Assembly: GCF_051020985.1 (NCBI RefSeq)
Contig: NC_135000.1
Coordinates: 25,140,784-25,204,783, forward strand
Origin: Nomia melanderi
Taxonomy: Eukaryota > Arthropoda > Insecta > Hymenoptera > Halictidae
Length of the DNA: 64,000 nucleotides
Direction of reading: 5' to 3'
Within the stretch, counting starts at the first letter, position 1. Each line of letters begins with the position of its first letter. The position numbers were made by a program, and so were the translations under genes. The notes under the pieces are model-generated. The model did not search any database and was not told the DNA's origin. It was given only the letters and a program-made list of their open reading frames with translations. Positions 1-12,200 of this stretch are shown piece after piece.

Positions 1-714
1 AGGTCAATTTAATATTAATAGTAAATTTTCTAGCATATCAGATGGAAGTACAGTTTCAGCGAGAGTGCAATATCACAATAAATAAATAATTACCAGGAGA
101 CTGAGTTGTGATATTTCAGGAACAATCGCTCACGGCACGACCTGGTACGACAAGAATGAGCTGGCATAATTCGTTGTGCTCATTATTTCGATGTATTCGT
201 TTCTCATTATTTAATATATGTCGTAATGGTGCCGTTTGCTTTGTTTCTGATTACTGATCACAACAATCCTACTGTAAATTACTAGCCTGCTACTCAACAC
301 GATTTACCTAACCTGCGTTATTATGGTTTATAACCTAATTAATACCTATAACATATTGTTGTCCAGTTCCATTGTGAAATGAAATCAATCGTTTTGCGTG
401 TCTGTATACATATTAATAATATAATGCAACAAATTGTGTATGCATAATACGATCGAAATTTCTTTGTTTGAATATTTACATGAGTTTATGTATTAAAAAA
501 ACAAACAAACAAGGTACCTATTGGTAGGTGTAGATGTGGATAGATTAGATAGGCGCCGATTTAAGACATTAATCAGAATACATTTTTTAGAATCAATATT
601 TTTATTTTTAAACTGTTTATCCTTCTTGAATAATTTTTAAATATTAAACGTTTTATAAGTAATTAGATATAAAAAGATTGATTTATGAAAATGTGTTCCC
701 TTATATTATTTCAG
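1..714. other. AT-rich noncoding flank / probable 5' intron of the BTG gene
   Basis: No supported reading frame lies here. The stretch is AT-rich and ends in a splice acceptor: a T-rich tract followed by ttatttcag ending at 714. I infer that it is the 3' part of an intron between an off-window or unrecognised 5' untranslated exon and the first coding exon of the BTG gene. No promoter could be identified. Confidence 0.4.
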
Positions 715-969
715 ACGAGAATAATATAGGCAATTGGTACGAATAAAATACACCAAAGAAGGAAGAATATAGCACAGCACAGATTGTTTTACAAAACAAA
801 AAAACACCATAGATCACAAAAGATTCAAGCATTGCTGTGGTGCAGAAGGGCTCTATGTGCTCCACATCAGTTTCAGCAAATGGTACTTTAGTTTTCAAAA
901 ATATTGTGTCACGGCATCAAAGGAAGAATTCATTTGGAAATTATAAGTTTGGTGTACGACAGAGGCAAT
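715..969 (+). other. 5' untranslated part of the BTG exon, with an overlapping upstream ORF
   Basis: This stretch lies between a likely acceptor (ttatttcag ending at 714) and the BTG start codon. It contains an ATG at 855 that opens an out-of-frame 60-codon ORF running past the BTG start to a TAG at 1035-1037. A four-codon ORF (ATG GTA CTT TAG) also lies near 880. If the mRNA includes this segment, scanning ribosomes would meet these before the BTG start. Confidence 0.45.
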
Positions 970-1889
970 ATGCGCAACGAAATCACTGCAGCAGTACTAT
1001 TCTTAGTACAGCTGATAGAAAAAAACGAAAAATTTAGTCCTGATCAATTGGAATGTTTTAAGCGACGTTTGGTCGAGTTATTGACAGAACGTTTCAAGAA
1101 TCATTGGTTCCCAGACAAGCCATTTAAAGGTCAAGGTTATCGTTGTATTCGTGTAAATGGTCATAATCGGAGGGATGCAACTTTGGAGAGTGCTGCTAAT
1201 GCTGCTGGTGTCAAATACGAAGATCTATCTTTACCAGTAGAATTAACGCTTTGGGTTGATCCCAATGAAGTTTGCTGTCGATTCGGAGAAAGTAAAGGGT
1301 CCTATTGCACATTGGCATCGTTCGATGACAAAGAAAATACTGTACCAATTTTCCAAGGAAGCAATGAAGGATTAGAAAAGGAAAACAAACAGTCTGAGGG
1401 ACAGACTAAAATACAGGTAAATATACATTACTATATACTACTTAATATAAATTAATTTGGTTTTAGATAATGATGTGAATGATTATAAAAATTGGAAATA
1501 TCATAAAAATAATAAATATGTCTGTTTTCCTACAGAAATCCCCTTTGACTACTAATACAGAGCAGCAACAAAAATCAAAACCGCTAAGTTCTGCTAATCA
1601 AAACCAACAGCATAGCAATAATGGTACAGGTAGGAGACGCAATTTGAATAGCCCCAGACTACATCTTAATAGAAATCGTTCGTGGTTTGGTCACTCCTTC
1701 AGTATGGGATATGGTCCTCATCCAATAAGTCAACCATGGTATAACATTATGCCCCCCCATTTTTTGGGTGGTCCATCTCCACCTCCTTTCATGGGTCATA
1801 GAGGAAACAAATGGATCCATCCACCCTCCTATCCGACAGGACCTACCCGTTTCCACCATTGGTCTCCCAAAGCTGCTCTTAAAGTATGA
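970..1889 (+). CDS. BTG/Tob family antiproliferative protein (BTG3/BTG4-like), two coding exons
   Basis: Spliced CDS join(970..1416, 1536..1889), 266 codons. The donor is cag|gtaaat and the acceptor tttcctacag|aaa, joining in phase 0. The start is the ATG of MRNEITAAVLFLVQL, the usual N-terminus of the family; the frame is open further upstream but has no ATG, and this ATG has A at -3. BTG box A is seen at residues 45-63 (HWFPDKPFKGQGYRCIRVN) and box B at 88-107 (LPVELTLWVDPNEVCCRFGE). The segment VCCRFGE followed by an ASFDDKEN-like stretch resembles vertebrate BTG3/BTG4 more than BTG1/2 or Tob. Exon 2 encodes a Gln/Asn-rich linker and a Pro/His/Trp-rich tail with GHRGNKWIHPPSYP, again BTG3-like. 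In this family the BTG fold binds the CAF1/CNOT7 deadenylase and promotes mRNA decay and growth arrest; that role is inferred here. Family membership is very secure, the subfamily less so. Confidence 0.93.
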
Positions 1890-4800
1890 ACAAATCCTCC
1901 TTACGAAAGTAGTTAAGAAATCTGTTCCTTTGTATAAAAAGAAAAAAAGTGTAAAATTGTGTTGTCGATTTGAAAATTTTATATTTGAGTCTAAAGATAC
2001 ACGACGTTTGTAATAATATTGAAAAAAAAACAACATTATTTAGAAAAATAACATTATTTTTTACAAAAAAAGAATTGAATACAAGCATTTTTATATTAGG
2101 AACAGGTTTATTAACATTTCAGTGACGAAAATTATCCATTTTGTAATTACAAATGACCTTGTTCGAATTACGACTAAGGCTTACGATTTTTTATGATGAG
2201 AAATGTTGCATTATTACATGTTATATATAAATAATTAATTGAATGATAGATGTTTAATTCCGGATGCAAGGTTGCTTGTAAAATATTAGATTAGTGAGAA
2301 TTTAACTAGAATGAATTAAGTCATTGATATGTAAGACGTAAAATGAATGTCATATCAAGTGTGACACTTTTTTCTGATTGATCCTCGAAAAAAGGATTTA
2401 GCAAATGATAGATCGTATATATTTCAAATGGGAGCAGTATTGATTTTAAGCGGGTTTCAAAAATTTGATACAATTGCTCATTAAATTGTATGTAATGGAT
2501 TTTAATGCCTTCATAGGCGATCTCAGTTCATTAGTGAATACTTCATGTATCAAATTCTATAATGTAATAGAAGGAAAGAGTTTCAAATGACTTTTTCTTT
2601 GATGTATATATAAAATGTATTCATAATGACTAGTACTTCGAAGATTACTCCATTTTTCAGTATTGTTATAGTGAAAAACAGAGGGATAGCGAATTTTAGT
2701 CATATTATCTCCTAATTTGTTGAGAAAATGATGTTCTAAAACAGTGTTGATAAACCATGTAAGCTTTGAAGTTCTAGTAACAGCGATTTGAGTATGATCT
2801 TTGACAAGTTTAAATCCAATGACTTTGTCTTTTATTGTATATCTGTATTATTATAATACGTTAACGATTAGAAAAGGACAATACCGTATTTGATTTCACA
2901 GGTTTGAGGTGCAGAGAAATTTCTAATGTTTTTGCTTCAAAAGGCATACCATACCTGTTGCATAAACGTACTGCCTCTATAGAGATTCTATTGATAATCA
3001 GTTACACTAGAACATCACTAAAATGTGCATGGGTGTCACAATTAATATGTAGTTATAAAAAAAACACTGAATCTTGATTTTAATTGTGCTCAATCTGAAA
3101 ATAAATTGAGCTTATGTTTTTAAATGAAACTAGGAAACTTAGCATTTAAGAATATATATCATTGATGTTGGTAGATTTATAGCTCATTGGAGTTAAAACT
3201 TTAATTCTATCTTACTAACGCTAATGTCATGTACCTTCAATCTTGTATATTGTAGACAATTTCTAACGCCATAGTAATTTATACCTATTTCAACTATATT
3301 TCATCTTGCTTTGTTAATGCTATCTCTTTATTCAAGAATTATCTGTGTGAGAAAGACTCAAAAACCAAGTAATATGGACTAAACTTTACAATTGCCATTT
3401 TATAAAGTGTTTTAAATAATACATGTGTTAATTATTTACTGTTTTGATATATCATTATCTATCTTCGATTTCTCTTCAAATATGTGCTTTGTAAATATAT
3501 ATACTGCAATTACAAATTAAGGAAAATCTTTGTCCTTCATCTTTTCTATTTAAATTACTTACAATATCTGGTTTTTGAGCCGTTCAGGATACATGAATGT
3601 TTTAGTACTGTTAGTGCCTAAAGTGTGCAATTTCTGTAATTTATGTTGTAACATAGAATTTGTCCATAAAAGTAACTATCACTTTATTCAAAAGCAGATA
3701 ATTTGAAAGTTACTTTTAAGGATTACGCTTATACAGGTACATTGATTCATTAGTACAGAACATTCATTCTGATAAAAAGTATAAGAAATGCAGTATATGC
3801 TATACATTCTAATAACATGATTAATTTATATTGTTGACATTTTTAAGAATTTTTCGATGATGTTCAGGAGCACTAAAAAATTAATAGCATTATGGAAAAT
3901 TCAAATTAAATGGCATTGGTGTTACTACCTGTTACATATATGAAATGTGAGTTGAAGTAGCTCATCGAATTGGAATATTGTTGTCACTAGAAACATTTAG
4001 TGTCCTTAGGCAAATTTCTAAAGTATAACCAGATACAGCATAAATATTAAATAGTCTGTATTAGAGAAAATTTTAATCAAATATATAGTATAAATTTTGC
4101 AATTTTCATGTTTCACATTTAGCATTGTTTAATATATGCATGAAATTTGCTCTATATTATAGGTGATTTTTGTGTTCAATTTGTTAAAACTTATTCAGGA
4201 AGAGTCATTTTGTTGTTATGAAAGTTATAAAAATTCTATATGAATATAGATATTATAATGTATATGTAGAGTTAAGCAATGTTGCATTCGGACATATTCT
4301 TTTATTAATATATATAAATATATATATGATGCTCAACATTTGAAATGTTCCAAACTTTTTAATTGTGTTCATGTATAAAGAAACAAAAAAGAAATACTTC
4401 ATGATTCATAACAATAACATTTTCAGGCGATAGAAAATGTTCAAACACAATTTTCTTATAAGAAATCTGTACTAAAGTAACTTGTGATAAAATATGTAGT
4501 ATTTAATGAACATCAGTGTACTCGATAAAGAAAAATTGCATAAATTTCAGGCAAAAAAATATATTCTCTTTTATACAAGACATTCTTTTATATGTATAAC
4601 TTCTTAAGTACATGATAGTTAAGTATTGAACTGTACAAGTGGATATACTATATTAACAACAAAATATTGAAAATATTTTTATTTCTTTCCACAAATAATA
4701 AAGAAATTTTGAAAAAGAAATCTAAAATTTCAATTTCAAATTTAGAAGTACTAGCTTTTTTTTATACGACCAAGCTGTAGACAAAATTTAAAGACTCCAT

Positions 4801-5990
4801 CGTTGTACATTCTCTTATCAAGTAAGACTGTACTTTACAATCATGTAAAAATAATTTAAAGAAAAGAAAAAGCAGATTTGATATTAAAGATTATCTTCAT
4901 AGATTATCTTAATGTTTGGATCATTTCGATTGTAGGGTAAGGCACTATATAAGCGTATACATGTATTCTACCACTGCTGTGTCATATGTTATAAGAGTAT
5001 TTCTTGCATAGCTATGCAATGACGACTATAATCCTGTTCTACAACCATACTTACCTTCGCATTTTTTCATAACTTCAAATATATATCTCTGTTCAGTACT
5101 TTGTTTCGTGTTATCCAATAAAAGATATATTACACATTCAAGCAAAACACATATAGATCATTAATTGTATGACCTCTTTACTTCTAGCATTATGATACAA
5201 ATTTATAGAGTATCTATCATCATAATTACTAATCAAAATTTAAAATACATTAGGATGATTCAAACTTGTATTAAAAAATTTAAGGAACTATAATAAAACT
5301 ATGTTACTAATAGATTGCAAATCAATGATTTCTTTCATTTTTAACTTGCGTGTATATTCCTTGTTGTAGAAATTTGATTATTATTACAAATAGGTACAAA
5401 TTTTATAATGCAACTGCGTATACAAATTTACGTTCATGTGTAGTATTGTGTATATATATGTATTTGTGATTTCTGTGGAAAAGTTACAAAACTCTAAATA
5501 TGCTTCGTTTTCGTTTAGTAATTCCGATCTTTGCGAGGATTCCGTTTAAAAATAAACCGAATGTCAATGTTGTAATTCATCTTCATTAAGCCACGATTTA
5601 TGTTAATTTTAATTTTAAATCATCGATGCATTTTTCTGCATACAAAAGAAGAATTTATAAAGAAAATTGTTTTTCAAGTATTAAGTGCACATCTGTCAAC
5701 TTATAATTAATGTTATATTAACAGCATTAACAATTTTAAGATTACAAGCATTATGTACGGGGTATAACAAATATTTAATAAATACTTCAGCAAATTAAGT
5801 TCCCCTTGTTTTTCTTTTCAATTTACTACTCCCTTGAGTTCTTTTATGTATTATATTTCAAATTATAAATGAAATTAATTATTTTACCTTTAACGACGGC
5901 TTTATGTAATTTTTATTTTTCCGCGTAAACTTGACAGATGGCAATGGTTACGTATTGATGTCCAATAAGAAATGTTATCGTCTTCCCGAA
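1890..5990 (+). other. AT-rich gene-free stretch, candidate long 3' UTR of the BTG gene
   Basis: No coding frame is supported for 4.1 kb. The sequence is strongly AT-rich, with many ATTTA pentamers and several AATAAA hexamers on the + strand, for example near 3100, 5117, 5292 and 5777. Long AU-rich 3' UTRs are common for BTG-type immediate-early regulators, so an extended 3' UTR with alternative polyadenylation is reasonable. Where the transcript ends cannot be told from sequence. A CCAAT motif near 5960 may already belong to the promoter of the next gene. Confidence 0.4.
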
Positions 5991-6476
5991 TGATTTTATT
6001 GGTCGCGTTTAGGTATCGCATTAAGTGCGATTTTCATTATTGAAAATTTATTTTCATGTTGTTTTTTCATTCGAATGTTTTTTTTCCTACGTGTGGACTT
6101 CTGACACATCGTGGAAAATTGTGAAAGTAATATGCTATGGCTGCGACAGCTGGTAAAAAACGTCAGCAATGCAAGTTGAACGTCGACGATCAAGTTACGC
6201 GAAACGAGTTAGATGTGTGGTAAAACTACAGAGAAAATTGCAATCTGTCGCTTTGTAAGTTTTTATTGTACACGTTTGAAGGTTTTTGTCGAAGACGCTT
6301 ATCATATACATTATTATCGTCGCTGACGATGCATTGAGAAATTAAATTGCGCCGAGTCGTGCACGAACTATCGATATTTCTGCACGCAATCAACGACAGG
6401 GTTATGAGGCTCAAATTTTTAAGTCTCGCTATTAGTCAATATTTTTTCAGTGTTTTTAATATACTTTCTGTACTAC
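5991..6476 (+). promoter_or_regulatory. Probable promoter and 5' UTR of the TJAP1/BEGAIN-like gene
   Basis: This is the interval between the AT-rich stretch and the first coding ATG at 6477. It is less AT-rich than its surroundings. It contains a 28-codon upstream ORF (ATG 6137, TAA 6221-6223) and a possible 5' UTR intron, with donor gtg|gtaaaa at 6220 and acceptor ttttttcag ending at 6450. No clear TATA box was seen. The transcription start is inferred to lie near 6.1 kb from position alone. Confidence 0.35.
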
Positions 6477-9437
6477 ATGATGGCTGAAAAATGTAAGGTA
6501 AGTAAATCGACAATAAGTCAATCTTATCTGGATGCGAGTGCTGCGTTTCTGTAGACTGTTGAAACAAAGAAAATGAAAAATGTACGGATTGTAATTACAT
6601 TGAAATGAAATAATCTTTACGAAGAATTAAAAAGAATAGACTGATTGTAACATTTCATCCATCTTCCTAATTTTTCAAACTGATATTTAATTTTACAATC
6701 TACCATATGTGAAACATTGAATGTATAATAGAGTTATTTTCATAGGAATGTGGGTGTAAATGTGTAAATTGCACTCAGCAAGATCAACAACATTGTGACA
6801 TGCATCTGCATGTAGAAATAGAAAATTTACGGCAACATCTTATGGAAAGGGATAATCACATTGCAACAATGGAAACACAGTTCTTAAACGAAGCTGATAA
6901 ATTTCCTAATGGAGAGTTAGCTTCAATGAAGGAAGAACTTTTAATCTGGCAAGAAAAATATTCAAGGCTTCACGAGGCTCACAAACGTGTTCAAAAAGTA
7001 AATCAAAACCTTGAGGACAAATTGTTAAGGATTGTAGATAAATGTGAAACAGAGAAAACTGCATTCACTAAAGATATTGCAACTTTATCTCATAGACTAG
7101 CAGATGCAAATTATACCATACATCGTTTAACTCAAGATAATGTATGTTTAGACACTATGAATTTTTCTCACTTTAAATTGTAGTTGTTTTATATATGATT
7201 CTTTTTCCAGGAAAAATACAGAAATGATGTAAACTTGGCAATACAGCTTCTTCAATGTAAACCAGCTAATTTTGTTGGTCAGAAATATGATTCTGTAAGT
7301 AATTTATGCATATCTGATTTTATATTACGGTAGAAACAAATTTTGTGACCCATTCTCTTTTCAGTTACCTTCTGAAGTACAAGCCAAAGTTAGAACATAT
7401 GTTGCACAAAAGAAACGTTCAAATGATAATACTCCTGATATTAAAAGTATTACAGTACCAATTTCAACGTTTCCCCCAACAGCTATGGTATATAATGTAA
7501 CCAAACCTACAGTTGAGAAAGACAGTGATGATGAGAGTGATGAATCTAAACCACCGGTAGACATTGTTTCAGCTGCAATAATGGCCAAAGTTTTAGAAGA
7601 CAGAGAAAAAGAAAGAATATTCGCTAAGCATTGCGATACATGCACTTGTAATCGAAGCATTCTAATGGTTGATGCAGAAACTCAAACTAACATGCAAGAC
7701 GTTTTTTCTTGCAATGATTGTGTTACGAAGTATGCACAGGATGTAGAAAAAAACACTGATAAAAATTGTCAAACTAAAGAAAGTCAAAATTCTAATTTAC
7801 ATATAGCTTACCACGAGGTAAATGAAAACATTAGTATTAGTAACATGCAATATCAAAGTCACTGTACAAAGAATATTAGTAGTCAGTATGTAAGCACAAA
7901 AGATAAATTTTTAAGTAGAAATGTTAAAATAGAAAATGTAAAGGAGGATGGTCATGCGAACACAAGGGCTAGTTTACATAAAAAAAACTCGATGCGCAGG
8001 AACGATACGCAACCTCAAAATATTTTCCATAACCAGAGCGAAAATACGGCCATGCAGATGCCTCAAAGGGTCAATGATGTATGTACCAACAGCAAACTAA
8101 ATTCTGAGAAAGGAAAATCAGCAAAGTCGTATAAAAAATGCGAGTCCCAAATTGATGATGTATTTAATTCAAATTCTTGTAATAAATTGGAAAAGAAATC
8201 TTTTAACCATAATTATATAGTTCCTGAAAATCATAATAATTGCTTTGATGGGAAAGAACAGAGTCACATTGATATTATTAACGACAGATTGTGGAAGAAC
8301 GAGTGGACAAAGTTAAAATCTCAGACTAATAAAGTGGATATTAAAAACATAGGTAAAACAAACAGTGATGTTGAAATTGACATTATTAACGATAGAGTTT
8401 GGAAAAATGATAAGCCGAAACAAGAAACGCATCACTCGGCACAGTTGATGTTAATAGAAGTGAAAAATATTGATAATAATTCGAACCAGAATGATTCTGG
8501 ACAGATCGAAGTGGCCACTAGTCCCAGTTTCAGTAGCGATAGTATAGTAATTTCAACTTCAGATCCTTCTAGTAGTTCCAGCGACGTTGTTCAGCCGCTT
8601 AGCGGAACGAATTTGCATAATATTGGTTTGAAACCTACTAACCAAAATCGTATAACCGGTCCAAGGAATTGTCTCATGAGAGTCACGCCTGGATCCAAGA
8701 ATATTCTGCTAGATAATGCTGGTCATTATAAAACTGTGTTGTACACTAGCGGAAGTAACAAACCAAACACTGCTTTAGTTCATTCGAAGAAACTATCCCG
8801 GTCTGGCTCGGAAAGGTCAATTTCAACCAGTAGCGAGGAAAGCTCCCCGATTTTGCTACGCGACAATAATCAATTGCAAAGAGTGGCCGAGTGGGTTGAG
8901 TCGTCAGTACACATGGATAATTCAGTGTCAAATTATTCGAAGTTGAAGCCTAACGAGAGCATAATCGATAAAAATTCTTCGTTGGTCTATTTAGACGAGT
9001 CACAAACGAAGTCGAAGATGTTTGAGGACACACGAAGACTGTACGAAAATACTCAAGAAAACAAACACGAAGATCTGGTGACCGATGTTCCGGCTTTCGA
9101 TAAAGAAATTTTGGCTAACGACGTGAATCATTTTTCATCGTCTGTAGACAACACGGAATCGGAGAAAGAGAAAGATTTGATAATTTTTGACGTGCCGAAC
9201 GAGGAGGAGAAAGTTGTTCCGCCGCAAGCTTCCAACAAAATGGACAACGCTAATTTTGATTACGACGTGAAAATTACGAAAGAGATGGAAGAAACGTACT
9301 TGAAGCTCGCAGCAAGCTTAGATCCAGTTGCGTTGAGCCTGTCGAACGTGGATGGCGCTGACCTAACAATCGAGAAGTATCGGAAGGATCACAAAAGACT
9401 TCAGAAGAGCTACGATAGGGTGGGATCAAAAATGTAA
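6477..9437 (+). CDS. TJAP1/BEGAIN-like (Pilt-type) coiled-coil protein, four coding exons
   Basis: Spliced CDS join(6477..6497, 6746..7141, 7211..7294, 7365..9437), 857 codons; every junction has GT-AG ends and is phase 0. Exon 1 gives only MMAEKCK; a second ATG follows immediately at 6480. The N-terminus is Cys-rich (C6, C9, C11, C13, C16, C24), then a heptad-rich coiled coil spans roughly residues 30-160. Next comes NLAIQLLQCKPANFVG plus LPSEVQAKVRTYV, which matches the signature shared by vertebrate TJAP1 (Pilt) and BEGAIN, where an AIQLLQC segment is followed by LPxELQxxVR. The remaining ~650 residues, all in exon 4, are largely disordered and Asn/Ser/Lys-rich, with a Cys cluster (C257, C260, C262, C283, C286) and a TQT motif at 273-275. 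Relatives act at cell junctions, Golgi/trafficking sites or postsynaptic scaffolds; the function here is inferred only. Confidence 0.82.
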
Positions 9438-12200
9438 AGTGTCTCAACAGAAATATTTCAAGATGATTATTATTACTATCTCAGCAGGGAGTTCCTTTAA
9501 AGATAACAGAGCGTTATTTTTTGTAACTATATGAAACTAAGGCTGTACCAAGAACAGTAGCTTAGGGGTAAACATTCTATACACCACTGCAGACATAGGA
9601 TTATATTTATTTAATTTGTATAGTTAACATTAGCAGCTTTGTCTCTTGGTAAGTTCGTTTGTAAACAACGGTCACTATATTTCTGATATTCGTAATTGTT
9701 CGGTAACCACCTTTAGTCGATTCTTTTCTAATTAACACGTCCGATTCTGTATTTAAACGGTACGGTAAGATTTATTCGAGTATTTATTGAATTCGCGCGA
9801 GAAAGAACCGTCAAGCTGCTTTGCAAAGGAAACAATTACATCTGGTATTGGTCGTTTAGTTTCCGTTTCGTTGATTCTCTACAGTTTTGTATAGAGTCAT
9901 TCTATATTGAAAACAAAATAGCCCAATTAAATTAGATGACGAGACTTTTATTCTTGTTACTGCGATTAAATATTATAGGGCGAATTGCGTTCGCGCGTAT
10001 TGAAACGTGACAATATTTAAGGATTCGTTGTCGAGTGTCAACAGCTATGTTCGTATGCTGAATGCAGCGCGTGCTACTTCCAATGGTTAAGGGTCACGCC
10101 GCGAGAATGGTTTGCGTTACAGAACCAGATCATTCGAGCTCGTTTTATGACAGGGGATCGCCGAACCGACGGCGTTCCCCGTGTAAAATTCAGTAATTTT
10201 ATTTAACGATTTCTAGTGTTAGTAACGAGTAATATATATTTTCCTTGCGTGCTCGAACAGATACGACAGGATGTAGCGGTGACAATATTATATAGTTGAT
10301 GTAATTATTAAGGTATACCCGTGAAGCAACGTGTTAAGGAACTTCGACGCGCGTAGCGCGCGCCAGAACATCGAGAACCACTTCACTACTCCATTAAAGA
10401 AAGTCCACAATGAAAATTTCATTCACGGAAAGAGACCTTCGTCTGTGTTAAATTATAACCATGGTACCAAAGTTTCAATGATATTAACGGAATACCACTG
10501 CGTTTAATACTTATTAAATGATCCGCTTAAATTAATGTATCGTCGTAGAATTAATTCTCGCCGCTTTCGTTTATATCCTCCGGTGAATACCTGCGATCTC
10601 TATAAAAATCAATTATATAAACAGTTCAACGATTATCATCTTTCAGTTGGGAAGACGATGAAATTATAGAAACGGAATGAATTCGAGCAATTCGTCGTAC
10701 ATTTTTGGAAAGTTACTTTTCGCCGAGAAGACGCGCTTATTCATTGATCCAAGCAATACTTGATGGCCAATATGGCGGCTCTTTGACCAGCGTAATGGAT
10801 TCGCCTAGCGAAAAGGGGTCGAACGAGCACGCTTCACCCTGCGTTCTACACATTTCGTCGAGTATTGCGATCCCGACGCGTGTTCCGATGAGATTGTTCG
10901 TCGAATTAACACTGTCCACCCCGTTATTCGGGCTTTCGCGGAAGAAACGAAAGTGCCCGTGTCGCGTCACGCGGAAACTCCGACAGCGGTGAAACCGCGG
11001 CGCGTCTTCGATGGGGATTCATTAAAAATACAACCATCGTGTCGGGGATAATATTCGAGCCGTACGTGTAAATACATATTATATACGCATTACGCAATAT
11101 ACGAAAGATTAATAGCGGACGACATGACGATCGACAGGATCGCGTCGATTTAGGCTGTCGAAAGTATTTAAAGCGCAAGAAGAAACGCCGCGAGGAGGCT
11201 TCGGCTTTTCGAATTTACGAGCCGAACTCGCACGATTTTCTAGCCGCCAGAAAAAAAAAAACGTATTTCATTTCTGCAGTACCTTCGAGCGTAACGCGTT
11301 CCGAGTTAATGGTCGCCAAACAAAGAACCGTATGAATCATTGGTATGCTGATGCGAGTCACGAATGTGCGACATGTAAAGAAGTGTTTGTCATGGTTTTA
11401 CGAAGCTTTTGAAATTTAAAATCTAGGTATCCCTCCTCGGTTTTCGTTGAATTTCAAAGTTGAAGTTCAAACGCGACGGCCCGGCCGTCACGAATGCACG
11501 TTTACGTCTCGAAAAGTTTGCGGAGCGTGCGTTTCCGAACGACTTCGGTAGATTTCGCACGATAAACGAGAAGAGTTAGCGAATGGTAAACCGAGTTTCG
11601 CATTCTACGGGGTGACGAATGAATCCGAAGATCCAAGCGAAGAGGTAGGGAACGGATCGTGGATAGAGTTACGAGGGGATTAATGTAGAAATAAATTCAA
11701 TGAAATCGAGTCGATGAATTTATTACGAATTTGCATGACGTTTCAGCGAGCATTACTAAATTAATCGTATCGAGATGCAGCGCCATTGCCTGCCGTTTTC
11801 GATTCGCCGCAGACGTAACGAGACAGACGTGCCGATACCAAATGAACCGAAAGAAAATGAACGGGATCTCTGGCTTTCCTAACTACCTCGTTGCATTCCT
11901 TAGTCTTTGATAAAAAGCAGAAGAAAAGGGAGGACCTTTGTAGAAGGACCAAGTTGTCTGGTATCACCCGAGCGTGCGGACGCTTCTATAATAAGGCGCA
12001 TTAATCGTAGTCGAGATTAATCGAACAGGACTGATCGTTTTGGACTCGACAGGAAATGATTCCGTGTGCAACAGTTACCCATTTAACTCCAAGTCAGGAT
12101 GTACCATATGTAACGCGATGGTGATTATTATGTAAACTGTAAATATACGATCGAATAAAATGTGTTTAAAAACAGGCACCCGGTTTTATTGCGCTTTAAC
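9438..12200 (+). other. 3' UTR of the TJAP1-like gene and following intergenic DNA
   Basis: No further coding exon follows the TAA at 9435-9437. Candidate poly(A) signals on the + strand are ATTAAA near 9926 and 9965, and AATAAA near 11693 and 12154; the transcript end is not determinable. Base composition rises from AT-rich to clearly GC- and CpG-richer between about 9.6 and 10.4 kb. Open frames seen here lack splice structure and family resemblance and are treated as chance. Confidence 0.35.

Noticed and set aside
9731..10336. TTAACACGTCCGATT and a downstream CGTGTTAA that could pair
   Set aside because: The spacing is about 600 bp and the inner bases do not match.
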